Source of the DNA: Streptomyces sp. R44
GTDB taxonomy: Bacteria > Actinomycetota > Actinomycetes > Streptomycetales > Streptomycetaceae
Direction: 5' to 3'
DNA: 64,000 nucleotides
Assembly (NCBI RefSeq): GCF_041053105.1
Contig: NZ_CP163444.1
Span: 744,001 to 808,000, forward strand
Shown: one piece after another, positions 34,337-44,379 of the stretch
Position numbering within the stretch: position 1 is the stretch's first letter
Layout of the letters: each line of letters starts with the position of its first letter
Notes under the pieces: model-generated
The model's input: only the letters and a program-made list of their open reading frames with translations
The model's database searches: none
What the model was told of the DNA's origin: nothing
Position numbers and translations under genes: made by a program

Positions 34337-35342
34337 GCGGCGGTGTTCTCGGCTTCCGGGGAGGCGTCGTCGGCGGGCTGGAGCACGCGGTGGGCGATCT
34401 CGTGGGCGGGCGCGTAGAGGTGGCAGCGCACCCAGTGCGGCTGCCCTCCGTCCTCGCCGACGGTGTGGCGCACGGGGGTGGTGCTGCTGCAGGTGCCGTC
34501 GTCGTACGGGCAGGACGCGGGGTTCAGGACGGCGGCCCGCAGCCTGGCCCGCTCGGCCTTGTCGTAGCCGGTGCGGCGGGCGGGGTCGGGCACGGCGGAG
34601 AGCAGCAGCCGGGTGTACGGGTGGGCGGGGGCGTCCATGACGGCGAGCGCGTCGCCGCCCTCGACCAGTTCGCCGGCGAACATGACGGCGGTGGTGTCGG
34701 CGAGGTAGCGGGCCGAGCCGAGGTCGTGGGTGATGTACAGCATGGACAGGCCGCGTTCGTCGCGCAGGCGGCGCATCAGGTTGAGGACGCCGACCCGGAC
34801 GGACACGTCGAGCATGGAGGTGGGTTCGTCGGCGAGGAGGACGCTCGGTCCGACGGCGAGCGCGCGGGCGATGGCGACGCGCTGGCGCTGTCCGCCGGAC
34901 AGCTCGTGCGGGTAGGAGTCGAGCATGTCCGGTGCCAGGCCGACCTCCTCCATGAGGGCGGCGAGCCGTCCCCGGTCGGCCGCGTGGCCGTGGAGGACGA
35001 GGGCGCGGGTGAGGAAGTGCTCGACGCGGTGGACGGGGTTGAGGGAGCCGAAGGGGTCCTGGAACACCATCTGGACCGTGCCCCGGTACGTACGGGAGGC
35101 GCGGCGGCGCTCGGTGCGGAGCACGTCCTCGCCGTCGAGGAGGATCTGTCCCGAGGTGGGCCGTTCGAGGCGGGCGAGACAGCGGGCGAGGGTGGATTTG
35201 CCGCTGCCGGACTCGCCGACGAGGGCGGTGACACGGCCGGGGGCGAGGTCGAGGTCGACGCCGTTCACGGCGCGGACGCGGCGGCGGGAGAAGACGCTGC
35301 CGACCGGGAAGTCCTTGGTGAGCCCGCGGATCTGGAGGAGGG

Positions 35343-35346
<4 letters not shown>
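34333..35346 (-). CDS. ABC transporter ATPase (DppF/OppF-like)
   Basis: This 337-residue ATPase has Walker A GESGSGK (K50), the signature [15 protein letters not shown] and Walker [10 protein letters not shown]. Its C-terminal oligopeptide-transporter extension contains conserved cysteines ([12 protein letters not shown]). It pairs with the DppD-like ATPase, whose stop overlaps its start. In the Opp/Dpp class the two ATPases form a heterodimer on the permeases. Genomic context points to fructo-oligosaccharides as cargo (inferred). Confidence 0.92.
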
Positions 35347-36286
<940 letters not shown>

Positions 36287-36290
<4 letters not shown>

Positions 36291-37222
36291 TTCTTCCCCT
36301 TCCGGCGGGCGCGCAGGCGCGGGTTGGTGATCTCGTCGACCGCGTAGTTGACGAGGGCGAGCCCGAAGGCGACGAGCGCGATGCACAGGCCGGAGGGGAC
36401 GAACGCCCACCAGGTCCCGGTCATCAGGGCGCCGTCGTTCCCGGCCCAGTAGAGGTTGGTGCCCCAGCTGACGACGGAGGCGTCGCCGAGGCCGAGGAAC
36501 TCCAGGCCCGCCTGGGCGCCGATGCCGAAGATGACGCAGCCGAGCAGGGTGGTCATGACCACGGACGCCATGTTGGGGAGGATCTCCCGGAACATGATCC
36601 GCAGCGGTCGCTCGCCGGTGACGACGGCGGCCGCGACGAAGTCCTTGCCCCGGATGGAGGTGGCCTGGGCGCGCAGTACGCGGGCCGAGCCGGCCCAGCC
36701 GGTGACGGTGAGGACGAGGACGACGGTGGCGGTGCCGGGCGGCAGGAACGCGGCGAGGATGACGAGCAGCGGCAGCCCCGGCAGCAGCAGGAAGACGTTG
36801 GTGACGAGGGTCAGCAGGTCGTCGACGAGCTTGCCGAGGTAGGCGGAGGCGAGGCCGACGAGCAGGGCGACCAGGGTGGCGGCGATGCCGACGGTGAAGC
36901 CGACGAGCATCGAGCTGCGGGTGCCCCACAGGGTGAGGGCGAGGACGTCCTGGCCCTTGGCGGTGGTGCCGAGCCAGTGGCCGGCGGAGGGCGGGGTGGC
37001 GCCGAGGTCGGTGATGAGGGACGGGTCGCCGGGCGCGAGGACCGGGGCGAGCGCGCCGAGGAGCGCGAAGACGGTGAGCAGGAGGAGTCCGGCGCGGGCC
37101 TTGCGGTCGGCGAGCAGCCGGCGCCCGAGGCCCTGGCGGGCGGTGCGGGTGGTGCCCGGCGGGCCGGGCGTCGGGTCGTGGGACACGGCCGTGGCGGTGT
37201 CCGGGGTGTCGAGGACGGACAT
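36287..37222 (-). CDS. ABC transporter permease (DppC-like)
   Basis: This 311-residue membrane protein has the DppC layout: a cytoplasmic N-terminal tail, then about six helices. GTTAKGQDVLALTLWG takes the place of the canonical GTDxxGRDxLSR, and the ATPase-contact loop is KDFVAAAVVTGERPLRIMFRE. The C-terminus is Lys/Arg-rich. It is the second permease of the fructan importer and lies 15 bp after the DppB-like gene. Confidence 0.9.
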
Positions 37223-37237
37223 GGTGGGGCTCCCTCC

Positions 37238-38215
37238 TCAGCGGACGCGGACGCGCGGGTCGAGGCGGACGTGGATGAGGTCGACGACGAAGTTGGCGAG
37301 CAGGACGGCCGCCGTGATGGTGAGGAAGATGCCCTGCATCAGCGGGTAGTCGAGGGCCTGGACGGAGGCGAGGAGCTGGTAGCCGATGCCCGGGTAGGCG
37401 AAGACGACCTCGGTGAGGAGGGCGCCGCCCACCATGAATCCGAGGGCCATGCCGAAGTTGGTGACGGACGGCAGCAGGGCGTTGCGGGCCGCGTACCGGA
37501 ACATGATCCGGGCGGGGCCGAGCCCCTTCGCCTCGGCCATGGTGATGTAGTCCTCGGCCGCGGTGGCGATCATGGTGTTGCGCATGCCGAGCATCCAGCC
37601 GCCGATCGAGACGAGCACGATGGTGAGGGCGGGAAGCACCAGGTGGGTGGCGACGTTCCCGAGGAAGACGGCGTCGAAGCCGGGTTCGAGCCCGACGTCG
37701 TACGCGTGCCGGAGCGGGAACCAGCCGAGCGTGACGCCGAAGAGGTAGAGGGCGCCCATCGCCAGCCAGAAGTACGGGAACGAACCGACGAAGATCAGCA
37801 GCGGCGGGAGCGCGGAGTCGAGGATCCCGCCCCGGCGCCAGGCGGCGAGGACGCCGAGGAGGTTGCCGACGAGGGCGGCGACGACCAGGGCGGTGAGGCC
37901 GAGGAGCAGCGTCCAGCCGATCTGGGAGCCGATGACCTCGGAGACCGGGGTCGGGAACCGCGAGATGGAGATGCCGAGGTCGCCGGTGGCGACGCTGTGG
38001 AGGTAGTCGACGTACTGGCGCCACAGCGGGCGGTCGTCGAGACCGAAGAGTTTCTGCAACTGGGCGATCTGATCGGGCTGCATCGGCCCCTGGGCCTGGG
38101 CGAACATCCGGGAGACGGGGTCTCCGGGCATGAAGCGCGGCAGCAGGAAATTGAGGGTGACGGAGGCCCAGAAGGCGATCAGGTAGAACCCCAGGTTGCG
38201 CAGGACGAGACGCAC
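37238..38215 (-). CDS. ABC transporter permease (DppB-like)
   Basis: This 325-residue permease starts with RLVLRNLGFYLIAFWASVTLNF and MPGDPVSRMF, the DppB family entry. It ends with HVRLDPRVRVR. Between them are about six membrane helices and the coupling loop EDYITMAEAKGLGPARIMFRY. It uses a GTG start. It is separated from the binding-protein gene by 66 bp that contain a strong hairpin, which may hold permease levels below those of the binding protein. Confidence 0.91.
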   Translation of the reverse strand: MRLVLRNLGFYLIAFWASVTLNFLLPRFMPGDPVSRMFAQAQGPMQPDQIAQLQKLFGLDDRPLWRQYVDYLHSVATGDLGISISRFPTPVSEVIGSQIGWTLLLGLTALVVAALVGNLLGVLAAWRRGGILDSALPPLLIFVGSFPYFWLAMGALYLFGVTLGWFPLRHAYDVGLEPGFDAVFLGNVATHLVLPALTIVLVSIGGWMLGMRNTMIATAAEDYITMAEAKGLGPARIMFRYAARNALLPSVTNFGMALGFMVGGALLTEVVFAYPGIGYQLLASVQALDYPLMQGIFLTITAAVLLANFVVDLIHVRLDPRVRVR

Positions 38216-38245
38216 TGCTCTTCTCCCTGTCGGGTGTTTCGGGGC

Positions 38246-38271
38246 GGGGACGGCCCGGTGGGGCCGTCCCC
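38246..38271 (-). terminator. Intercistronic hairpin between binding-protein and permease genes
   Basis: A perfect 11-bp stem (GGGGACGGCCC and its complement) with a GGTG loop lies just after the binding-protein stop codon. Such hairpins commonly set a high ratio of binding protein to permease. Confidence 0.6.
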
Positions 38272-38281
38272 CTGGGGCGGG

Positions 38282-39970
38282 CTAGCCCTTGACGGGCTGG
38301 AGGGAGGTGAGCACGAGGACGGTGGTCACGGACCGGTTGGAGAGGGTCGCGTACGGGTCGTCCTTCGTCGGCCAGCCGGTGAAGCGGGCGTCGGTGTACG
38401 CGCCCCACTCGGGTCCGGGGAAGAGCGGCACGACGGGGGCGTCGGCGGCGAACAGCTTCTGCAGCTCGCCCGCCCTGGCCTGCTGGGTCTTCGGGTCGGT
38501 GGTGGCGGCGAAGGCGTCGATGAGCTTGTCGGCCTTCGGGTCGCCGAAGCGGTGGTAGTTCTCGGTGGCCTTCTCGCCGACGGGCTTGACCTGGGTGGTG
38601 GCCATGGCGCCGCGGTAGAACTCGTACGGGGTGGCGCCGTTGTTGCTCCACACGATGCCGCTGTCGAAGGTGCCCGTCTCGTACGCGGAGACGACGGCGG
38701 ACCAGTCCGGGGACTTCACGGTGGCGGTCACGCCGACCTCGGCGAGGTTCTGCTTGATGATGTTGGCGACCGAGATCCAGTCGGAGGAGGCGGAGCCGAC
38801 GGAGATGTCGAGGGTGAGCGGCTTGCCGTTCTTCTGGGTGCGGCTGCCGTCGGCGCCTCTCTTGTACCCGGCGGCGTCGAGGGCCCGGGCGGCGGCCTCG
38901 GTGTCGTACGTGGTCCAGTCGCAGGAGGCGGCCACGGCCTTGTCGCGCCAGGTGTCGTAGGCGTTCGACAGGCCGGTGCAGTCGGCGGGGGCGGTGTAGC
39001 CGTTCATGGCGACCTTGGCGATCTTGGCGCGGTCGACGGCCCGGCTGAGCGCCTTGCGCAGGGCGGGGTCGTCGAAGGGCGCCTTGGCCGTGTTCAGCTG
39101 CCAGTTGATCATCGCGCCGGTGGTGGGGAACCAGTAGTGGTTCGTCTTCGGGTTCTTCGCGACGAAGGACTTCTGGATGTCGGGGACGAACGTCTGGGTC
39201 CAGTCGACCTCGCCGTTGGTGAACGCGAGGTTGGCGCTGTCGTTGCCGGAGAAGGCGAGCAGGCGTATGCCCGCGATCCGCTGCTTGGCCGGCTGCCAGT
39301 ACGAGGGGTTCCTGCGCAGCTCGTACGACTGGCTCTGGAAGTGGTCGACCTGGGTGTACGGGCCGGTGCCGACGGGCGCGGGGTTGGTGTCCTTGGCCGG
39401 GTCGGCGATCTTCGACCAGATGTGCTTCGGGACGATGAAGTGCCCGCCGATCTCGTAGAGCGAGGGCGAGAACGGCTTGGTGAAGTGGAAGGTGACCTTC
39501 TGCGCGCTGTCGGCGGTGACCTCGCGGAGGTACTCGAATCCGCCGAGCAGCTTCTTCTGGAGCTCGAAGGTGTGGACGACGTCCTCGGCGGCGAAGGGCT
39601 GACCGTCGGACCACTTCACACCCTCGCGGAGGGTGAAGGTGACGGACTTCCCGTCGGGCGCCTGGGTCCATGCGGTGGCGAGCCAGGGGGTGTCCTTGCC
39701 GTCGGCCGGGTTGTGGACCATGAGCGGCTCGTACACCGCCTCCTTGGTCATGGGCGCGGCCTTCGGGGAGAAGGGGTTGAAGTTCCGCGTGAAGGTGCCC
39801 ATGTCCTCGCGGGGGATGGTGAGGAGCTGGTTGCCGGAGGTGTCTCCGGCGCCGGCTGCTCCCGCGCCGCCGGAGCAGCCGGTCAGGAGCAGGGCGGTCG
39901 CCGCGGCGCCCGCCAGGAGGGCGGGGCGGAGCCCCCGCGGCGCTCGGCCGCGGGCAGGGGAGGGTGTCAT
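38282..39970 (-). CDS. Extracellular solute-binding lipoprotein (SBP_bac_5) of the fructan locus
   Basis: This 562-residue protein has a signal peptide with lipobox LLTGC (lipidated C32). The mature domain has the SBP_bac_5 signature VKWSDGQPFAAEDVVHTFEL and later landmarks such as PVGTGPYTQVDHF. The family is known mainly for peptides, but oligosaccharide-binding members exist, for example for cellobiose and other beta-glucosides. It lies 74 bp downstream of the LacI gene and directly ahead of the permeases. I infer that it captures fructo-oligosaccharides released by the exported GH32. AGAGGAAAG precedes the ATG. Confidence 0.9.
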   Translation of the reverse strand: MTPSPARGRAPRGLRPALLAGAAATALLLTGCSGGAGAAGAGDTSGNQLLTIPREDMGTFTRNFNPFSPKAAPMTKEAVYEPLMVHNPADGKDTPWLATAWTQAPDGKSVTFTLREGVKWSDGQPFAAEDVVHTFELQKKLLGGFEYLREVTADSAQKVTFHFTKPFSPSLYEIGGHFIVPKHIWSKIADPAKDTNPAPVGTGPYTQVDHFQSQSYELRRNPSYWQPAKQRIAGIRLLAFSGNDSANLAFTNGEVDWTQTFVPDIQKSFVAKNPKTNHYWFPTTGAMINWQLNTAKAPFDDPALRKALSRAVDRAKIAKVAMNGYTAPADCTGLSNAYDTWRDKAVAASCDWTTYDTEAAARALDAAGYKRGADGSRTQKNGKPLTLDISVGSASSDWISVANIIKQNLAEVGVTATVKSPDWSAVVSAYETGTFDSGIVWSNNGATPYEFYRGAMATTQVKPVGEKATENYHRFGDPKADKLIDAFAATTDPKTQQARAGELQKLFAADAPVVPLFPGPEWGAYTDARFTGWPTKDDPYATLSNRSVTTVLVLTSLQPVKG

Positions 39971-40044
39971 AATGGTGGCTCTTTCCTCTCTTCAACACAC
40001 CGGACGAAGACGGGACGGAAGATCTCGACGGGCCTGATTCGCGG

Positions 40045-41061
40045 TCAGACCGACGAGCGTTCGAGCAGCGGGCAGTCGACCGTCACCCTCTGGGTGTCGA
40101 GCGGCTGCCCCGCTGCGAGAGCGGCGAGCATGTCCACGCCCTTGGCGCCCATGGCCTCGAACGGCAGGGCGAGCGTGGTCAGTTTGGGCCGCAGGTAGGC
40201 GGCGATGAGTTCCTGGTTGTCGTAGCCCACCACGGCCACGTCGTCCGGGATCCGCAGCCCACGTTCCTTGATGGCGTCGTACGCGCCCATCGCCATCCGG
40301 TCGTTCCCGCAGAAGAGCGCGGTCGGCCGGTCGGCGCGGTCGAGCAGTTCGCAGGCGGCGGTGTAGCCGCCGTCGGCGGTCGCGTGGCCGGAGACGACCA
40401 GCGACGGGTCCAGCGGCAGACCGGCCTCGCGCAGCGCCCGCTCGTAGCCCTCGCGGCGGCCGAGGGCGGCGGGGATGTCCGGGTCGAGGTTGATGAACCC
40501 GATGCGCTCGTGGCCGGCCTCGACGAGTCGGCGGGCGGCGCGGTGGCCGCCGCCGATCTCGTCCGGGACGACGGAGGGCAGTTCGCCCTCCGCGTCGTAG
40601 CAGTTGACGAGGACCGTGGGAACCTCGCGGGCCGCCTTGGGGAGCGTGACCGCCCGGTGCCAGGTCGTGGCGTAGAGCAGTCCCTCGACCCGCTGTTCGA
40701 GGAGCTTGTCGAGGGCGGCGGCCTCCTGGGCCCGGTCGCCCTCGCTCGCGGTGATCAGCAGGAACTTCCGGTCGAGCCAGGCACGGTCCTGGGCGCCCTT
40801 GATGACGTCGACGGCGAAGGGCGCGGTGACGATCTCGGTGATCAGTCCGTACCACTCGCTGCGCTGGGCGGCGAGGGCACGGGCGCCCGCGTTGGGGCGG
40901 TAGCCGAGCTCCTCGATCGCGGCGAGAATGCGCCGCCTGGTCTCGTCCGGGATGGCCGCGCCGGGGCGGTCGTTCAGGACGAAGGAGACGGCCGTGCGCG
41001 AGACCCCCGCCCGCCGGGCGACATCACTCATGGTGACGCTGCGAGGACTGCCGGCCGCCAT
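40045..41061 (-). CDS. LacI family transcriptional regulator
   Basis: This 338-residue protein has the LacI helix-turn-helix ([20 protein letters not shown]) and hinge helix ([10 protein letters not shown]), followed by a periplasmic-binding-protein-like effector domain. GGGGAGACGAC before the ATG provides the ribosome-binding site. It is the first gene of the fructan locus on the same strand. Its promoter contains a perfect LacI-type operator, so it very likely represses itself and, by read-through, the whole locus until a fructose-containing sugar binds. The effector is inferred. Confidence 0.92.
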   Translation of the reverse strand: MAAGSPRSVTMSDVARRAGVSRTAVSFVLNDRPGAAIPDETRRRILAAIEELGYRPNAGARALAAQRSEWYGLITEIVTAPFAVDVIKGAQDRAWLDRKFLLITASEGDRAQEAAALDKLLEQRVEGLLYATTWHRAVTLPKAAREVPTVLVNCYDAEGELPSVVPDEIGGGHRAARRLVEAGHERIGFINLDPDIPAALGRREGYERALREAGLPLDPSLVVSGHATADGGYTAACELLDRADRPTALFCGNDRMAMGAYDAIKERGLRIPDDVAVVGYDNQELIAAYLRPKLTTLALPFEAMGAKGVDMLAALAAGQPLDTQRVTVDCPLLERSSV

Positions 41062-41092
41062 GTCGTCTCCCCTACCCTTGCCGCTTCTCTTG

Positions 41093-41118
41093 GTTACGCG
41101 CTTTAGTAACGCGCGTTA
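41093..41118 (-). promoter_or_regulatory. LacI-type operator in the fructan locus promoter
   Basis: TAACGCGCGTTA (41107-41118) is a perfect 12-bp palindrome with the CG centre typical of LacI-family operators. An overlapping wider dyad, GTTAC-N8-GTAAC, covers 41093-41110, so two dimers could compete or cooperate. The site lies about 10-20 bp downstream of the predicted transcription start, a classic repressor position. Confidence 0.75.
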
Positions 41119-41134
41119 GTACGACGTTGCAGGC

Positions 41135-41164
41135 AAGTTACGACCGCCTTCCGGCCACTGTCAA
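41135..41164 (-). promoter_or_regulatory. Promoter of the fructan utilisation locus
   Basis: On the minus strand TTGACA (41164-41159) and TAACTT (41140-41135) are 18 bp apart, matching the vegetative promoter consensus. They are placed directly upstream of the LacI operator and the lacI-type gene. Confidence 0.7.
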
Positions 41165-41210
41165 TATCTTGGCCACCAGGGATGTCCGACGGTGGGGAAG
41201 AGGGGTGCCG

Positions 41211-41789
41211 GTGGAGACGGTCGAGGGGCTCGCGGTCATGGCGTTCAGCGGCGGGGCGGAACTGGAGGCCTGGCTGGAGAAGCACCACGGGGACACCCCC
41301 GGCATCTGGCTGCTGCTCGGCAGGAAGGGCTCGGACCTCGCCTCGCCGAGCGCGGACGACATCCTCGACGGCACGCTCGCCTACGGCTGGATCACCGGCA
41401 AGCGCATGGCGCGCGACGAGCGGAGCTACCTCCAGAAGATCACCCCACGGCGGCCCCGCAGCCTCTGGTCCCAGGTCAACGTGCGCCAGGTCGAGGCGCT
41501 GACCGCCGCCGGACGGATGCGGGAGCCCGGCCTCGCCGAGGTGCGGGCGGCCCGGGCAGACGGCCGGTGGGAGGCCGCGTACCCCTCCCAGAAGGACGCG
41601 ACCGTGCCGGACGACCTGGCGGCCGCCCTGACGGCGGAGCCGGGCGCGGCGGAGGCCTTCGAGGCGCTCGGCAGGACGGACCGCTACCTGGTGATCCTCA
41701 GCCTCTGGCAGGCCCGCACGGCGAAGACGCGGGCGGCACGACTGGAACGGGCGGTGGCGGCACTGGCGGCGGGAGAACGACCGAAGTAG
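41211..41789 (+). CDS. YdeI/OmpD-associated (DUF1905-like) family protein
   Basis: This 192-residue protein matches the YdeI family: an N-terminal domain with ELEAWLEKHHGDTPGIWLLLGRKG, ILDGTLAYGWITGKRM and SLWSQVNVRQVEALTAAGRM, then a helical C-terminal part (PGAAEAFEALGRTDRYLVILSLWQARTAKTRAARLERAV). Family function is unclear; B. subtilis YdeI has been linked to tolerance of membrane-active agents. The GTG at 41211 has AGAGGGG about five bases upstream; further upstream the frame runs into the LacI promoter. It is divergent from the fructan locus and probably unrelated to it. Confidence 0.82.
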   Translation: METVEGLAVMAFSGGAELEAWLEKHHGDTPGIWLLLGRKGSDLASPSADDILDGTLAYGWITGKRMARDERSYLQKITPRRPRSLWSQVNVRQVEALTAAGRMREPGLAEVRAARADGRWEAAYPSQKDATVPDDLAAALTAEPGAAEAFEALGRTDRYLVILSLWQARTAKTRAARLERAVAALAAGERPK

Positions 41790-41798
41790 GGCGGGGCG

Positions 41799-42332
41799 TC
41801 ATCGGCGCAGGCGGTACAGGACCTGGTGGGCGTCCCATTCGACGAAGGACTCGGCGTGCTCCAGGCCGACGGCCTCCAGGAGCCGGCGGGAGCGGTGGTT
41901 CGCCTCCTGGGTGACCGCGACCACGCTCGGCACGGACTCCAGCGCCCGCGCCACGGCCGCGCCGACGGCCTCGCGCGCGTACCCCTGCCCCCAGTGCTCG
42001 GGCAGGAACTGGTACGAGACCTCCGTCTCGCCGCCGTGCCCCTCGGCCTCCACCGTGACGAGCCCGAGCACGACCCCGTCCTCGGCCCGGACCACCGCGT
42101 GGAAACCGGCCGCCCCGACGATCCGCCGCTGCCGGATCCGGATGACCGTGTCGATCACGGGACCGCCGAGGTGGCGTCGTACCTCCGGGTCGGTCCACAG
42201 CCTCGTCACGGCCGGCAGGTCCGCGCTCCGGACGGGCCGCAGCACCAGCCGCTCGGTGAGGAGCGGGCCGGCGGGGAGGGCGGGCGCCGGGGCGGGGACG
42301 GGGTGCGGGGAAGCGGTCACACCTCCGATCAT
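41799..42332 (-). CDS. GNAT family N-acetyltransferase (RimJ/RimL type)
   Basis: This 177-residue protein has the Acetyltransf_3 pattern: LLTERLVLRPVRSADL at the start, then motif A as YQFLPEHWGQGYAREAVGAAV and the motif B region NHRSRRLLEAVGLEH. It probably acetylates a protein N-terminus or a small amine. The start is uncertain. The ATG at 42332 is used here, but the only GGAGG lies just after it and immediately before a GTG at 42320. It is convergent with the YdeI-family gene. Confidence 0.8.
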   Translation of the reverse strand: MIGGVTASPHPVPAPAPALPAGPLLTERLVLRPVRSADLPAVTRLWTDPEVRRHLGGPVIDTVIRIRQRRIVGAAGFHAVVRAEDGVVLGLVTVEAEGHGGETEVSYQFLPEHWGQGYAREAVGAAVARALESVPSVVAVTQEANHRSRRLLEAVGLEHAESFVEWDAHQVLYRLRR

Positions 42333-42369
42333 CGCAGGCTCGCGTCCTTCCGGAGCCGGGACCGGCGCC

Positions 42370-43035
42370 GGTCCTAGACCCATCGGCCGAGGGACGTTCG
42401 ACTTCGCGGCCGAGGCGCGGCCGGTGCGGGCCGGCCACGACGTGGTCATCGGGTCGCGGCGGCCGGGCGACCCGGAGCTTCTGGCAGCGCTGAAGGAGCT
42501 CGTCGCGGCGGGATGACGGATCGAGGACTCGGCGGCGGCCGCCGCGCACGCCGAGGTCCTTGTGAACGCCACCCCGGGCACGGCCTCCGTGGCCCTGCTC
42601 GGCACGATCGGGGCCCCGGCGCTCGCCGGGAAGGTCCTGCTCGACGTCGCCGTCGGCTTCCTCGCGGACGGCACGCTCTCCCACCCGGTCGTGAGCCTCG
42701 GCGAGGAGATCCAGCAGGCGTTCCCGGAGACCCGCGTGGTGAAGACCTTCTCCACGATCGACCGGGGCGTGATGGTCGCGCCGGACTCCCTGGCGGGCCC
42801 CAGCACCGTGTTCCTCTCGGGCGAGGACGCGGAGGCCAAGACGACGGTGCGAGGCCTGCTCGCCGATCTGGGCTGGCCCGACGACTCCGTCCTCGACCTC
42901 GGCGGCATCGCCACGGCCCGCGGTCAGGAGCACTTCGCGGACCTGTTCGTCGCGATCGCCCGGGCGACGGGGACCTACGAGTTCGGCATCCGGGTGGTAC
43001 CCCCGGCGGCGGGCCAGGGCGCGCCGGGCGCCTGA
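42370..43035 (+). pseudogene. Degenerate NADPH-dependent F420/NADP reductase-like gene
   Basis: The frame encodes RAGHDVVIGSRRPGD, then an in-frame TGA at 42514-42516, then continues in the same frame with VNATPGTASVALLG, KVLLDVAVGF, VVKTFSTI and LDLGGIATARGQEHFADLF. These are segments of the F420-dependent NADP oxidoreductase-like family in correct order. The N-terminal Rossmann GxGxxG motif, expected just before RAGHDVV, is not recognisable. A missing start and an internal stop mark it as a decayed gene. A 157-residue fragment could still be made from the GTG at 42562, but it would lack the dinucleotide-binding half. Confidence 0.7.
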
Positions 43036-43125
43036 ACCCCGCCGGGGCCAGGACCGCCGGCCCGCCGCCGTGGACGTCGTCCTCGGCGGCCACCGCCGGG
43101 GGATCGTCGGCCCGGGACCGGACGG

Positions 43126-44334
43126 TCAGCGCGCCTGGGTGTCCCGGGCCGTCAGTGCCGCCTTGATCGGCTCCCAGTCCGAGGCCGTCGGTTCGAAGGA
43201 CTCCTTCGCCGTGGCGATGTCCTTGTAGCCGCTGGAGGTGACCACGCAGACCACCGGGCCGTCGGCCTCGCGCGGCCCGTGGGCGCGCAGGCCGGCGAGG
43301 CCGGCGGCGGATGAGGTCTCGCACCAGATGCCCTGCGCCGCCAACTCATCGCGCGCGACCGCCATCTGATGGTCCGTCACCGTGCGGGCCGCTCCCCCGG
43401 TCGTACGGACCGCCAGGACGCCCCGGTAGCTGTTGACCTCGCAGTCGATGGCGTACGCGGTGGTCGGCCCGACGGGGACGCGCGCGACGGGCCGGCCGGT
43501 GCGCAGGGCCTCGGTGAGGGCGCCGGCCGCGGCGGGCTCGGCCGCGTAGACACGGGGGACGGAGTCGGTGACGCCGAGCCGCGCCAGCTCCTGGAAGCCC
43601 TTGGCCACACCGAACAGCAACTCGCCGTACCCGGTGGGGAGATGCACCTCCGCCGGCGCGCGTCCCAGGTCGAGTGCGAGCTCGTACGCGAGGGTCTTGT
43701 ACCCCTCGGGTCCGAAGGGGTGCCCGGTGTGGGCGGTGTCCGTGACGCTGCTGACGCTCTGGAAGCCGAGCTCGTCGACGATGCGGCGCATCAGGGGACG
43801 CACCGACTCGTACGGGACGGTCAGCACCGTCGCACCGTAGGCCCGGAGGTGGGAGGCGACGGCGGGCGGTGCGTACGGGGAGGTGAACACGGCGCACGGG
43901 AGTCCGGCACGGGCCGCGTACGCGGCGGCCGCCGCACCGTGGTTGCCGGACGAGGAGACGACGATGCCCCGCGCCCCCGAGGCGACGGCGGCACTGACGG
44001 CGACCCGGTTGAGCCGGTCCTTGTGGCTCCAGGTGGGGTTGCGCGACTCGTCCTTGATCCAGACGCCGTCGGGGAGTTCGACCAGGGGCGTGTTGCCCTC
44101 TCCGAGGCCGGGCGCGGCGAGGGGCGGGAGCAGCGGGGCCCACCGCTCCAGGCCGTGGGCGGCCGGGCGCGTGAACAGGTCGGCGGGGACCTGGTCGTAG
44201 GCGTAGTCGATGTCGAGGGGGTACGCGACCTCCTCGGTGGACGTGAGGGGGCAGCCCCGGGTGAGCGGCGGCCACAACGGGTGCCGTACGGACGGATCGG
44301 CGAGCGAGCGCTGGGCGGTGGCGAGCGACGTCAT
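43126..44334 (-). CDS. Threonine synthase-like PLP-dependent enzyme
   Basis: This 402-residue fold-type II enzyme has the PLP-binding lysine K105 in NPTWSHKDR, the phosphate-binding loop VVSSSGNHGAAAAAYAA and the C-terminal VVCVVTSSGYKD. GEGNTPLVEL is the family entry motif. It resembles threonine synthase, but it is not next to hom or thrB. It may therefore be a paralogue acting on another O-phospho or beta-substituted amino acid. Its ATG lies 45 bp after the Pro-Ala-rich protein gene on the same strand, so the two may share a transcript. Confidence 0.82.
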   Translation of the reverse strand: MTSLATAQRSLADPSVRHPLWPPLTRGCPLTSTEEVAYPLDIDYAYDQVPADLFTRPAAHGLERWAPLLPPLAAPGLGEGNTPLVELPDGVWIKDESRNPTWSHKDRLNRVAVSAAVASGARGIVVSSSGNHGAAAAAYAARAGLPCAVFTSPYAPPAVASHLRAYGATVLTVPYESVRPLMRRIVDELGFQSVSSVTDTAHTGHPFGPEGYKTLAYELALDLGRAPAEVHLPTGYGELLFGVAKGFQELARLGVTDSVPRVYAAEPAAAGALTEALRTGRPVARVPVGPTTAYAIDCEVNSYRGVLAVRTTGGAARTVTDHQMAVARDELAAQGIWCETSSAAGLAGLRAHGPREADGPVVCVVTSSGYKDIATAKESFEPTASDWEPIKAALTARDTQAR

Positions 44335-44379
44335 GCGACGGGCCTTTCGAAAACGGGGACTGCGGACTGTCCGGGCCCT

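Noticed and set aside
42562..43035. A functional short NADP-reductase-like gene starting at the internal GTG
   Set aside because: It would lack the Rossmann dinucleotide-binding half, while family-like sequence continues upstream through an in-frame TGA, so decay is the better reading.
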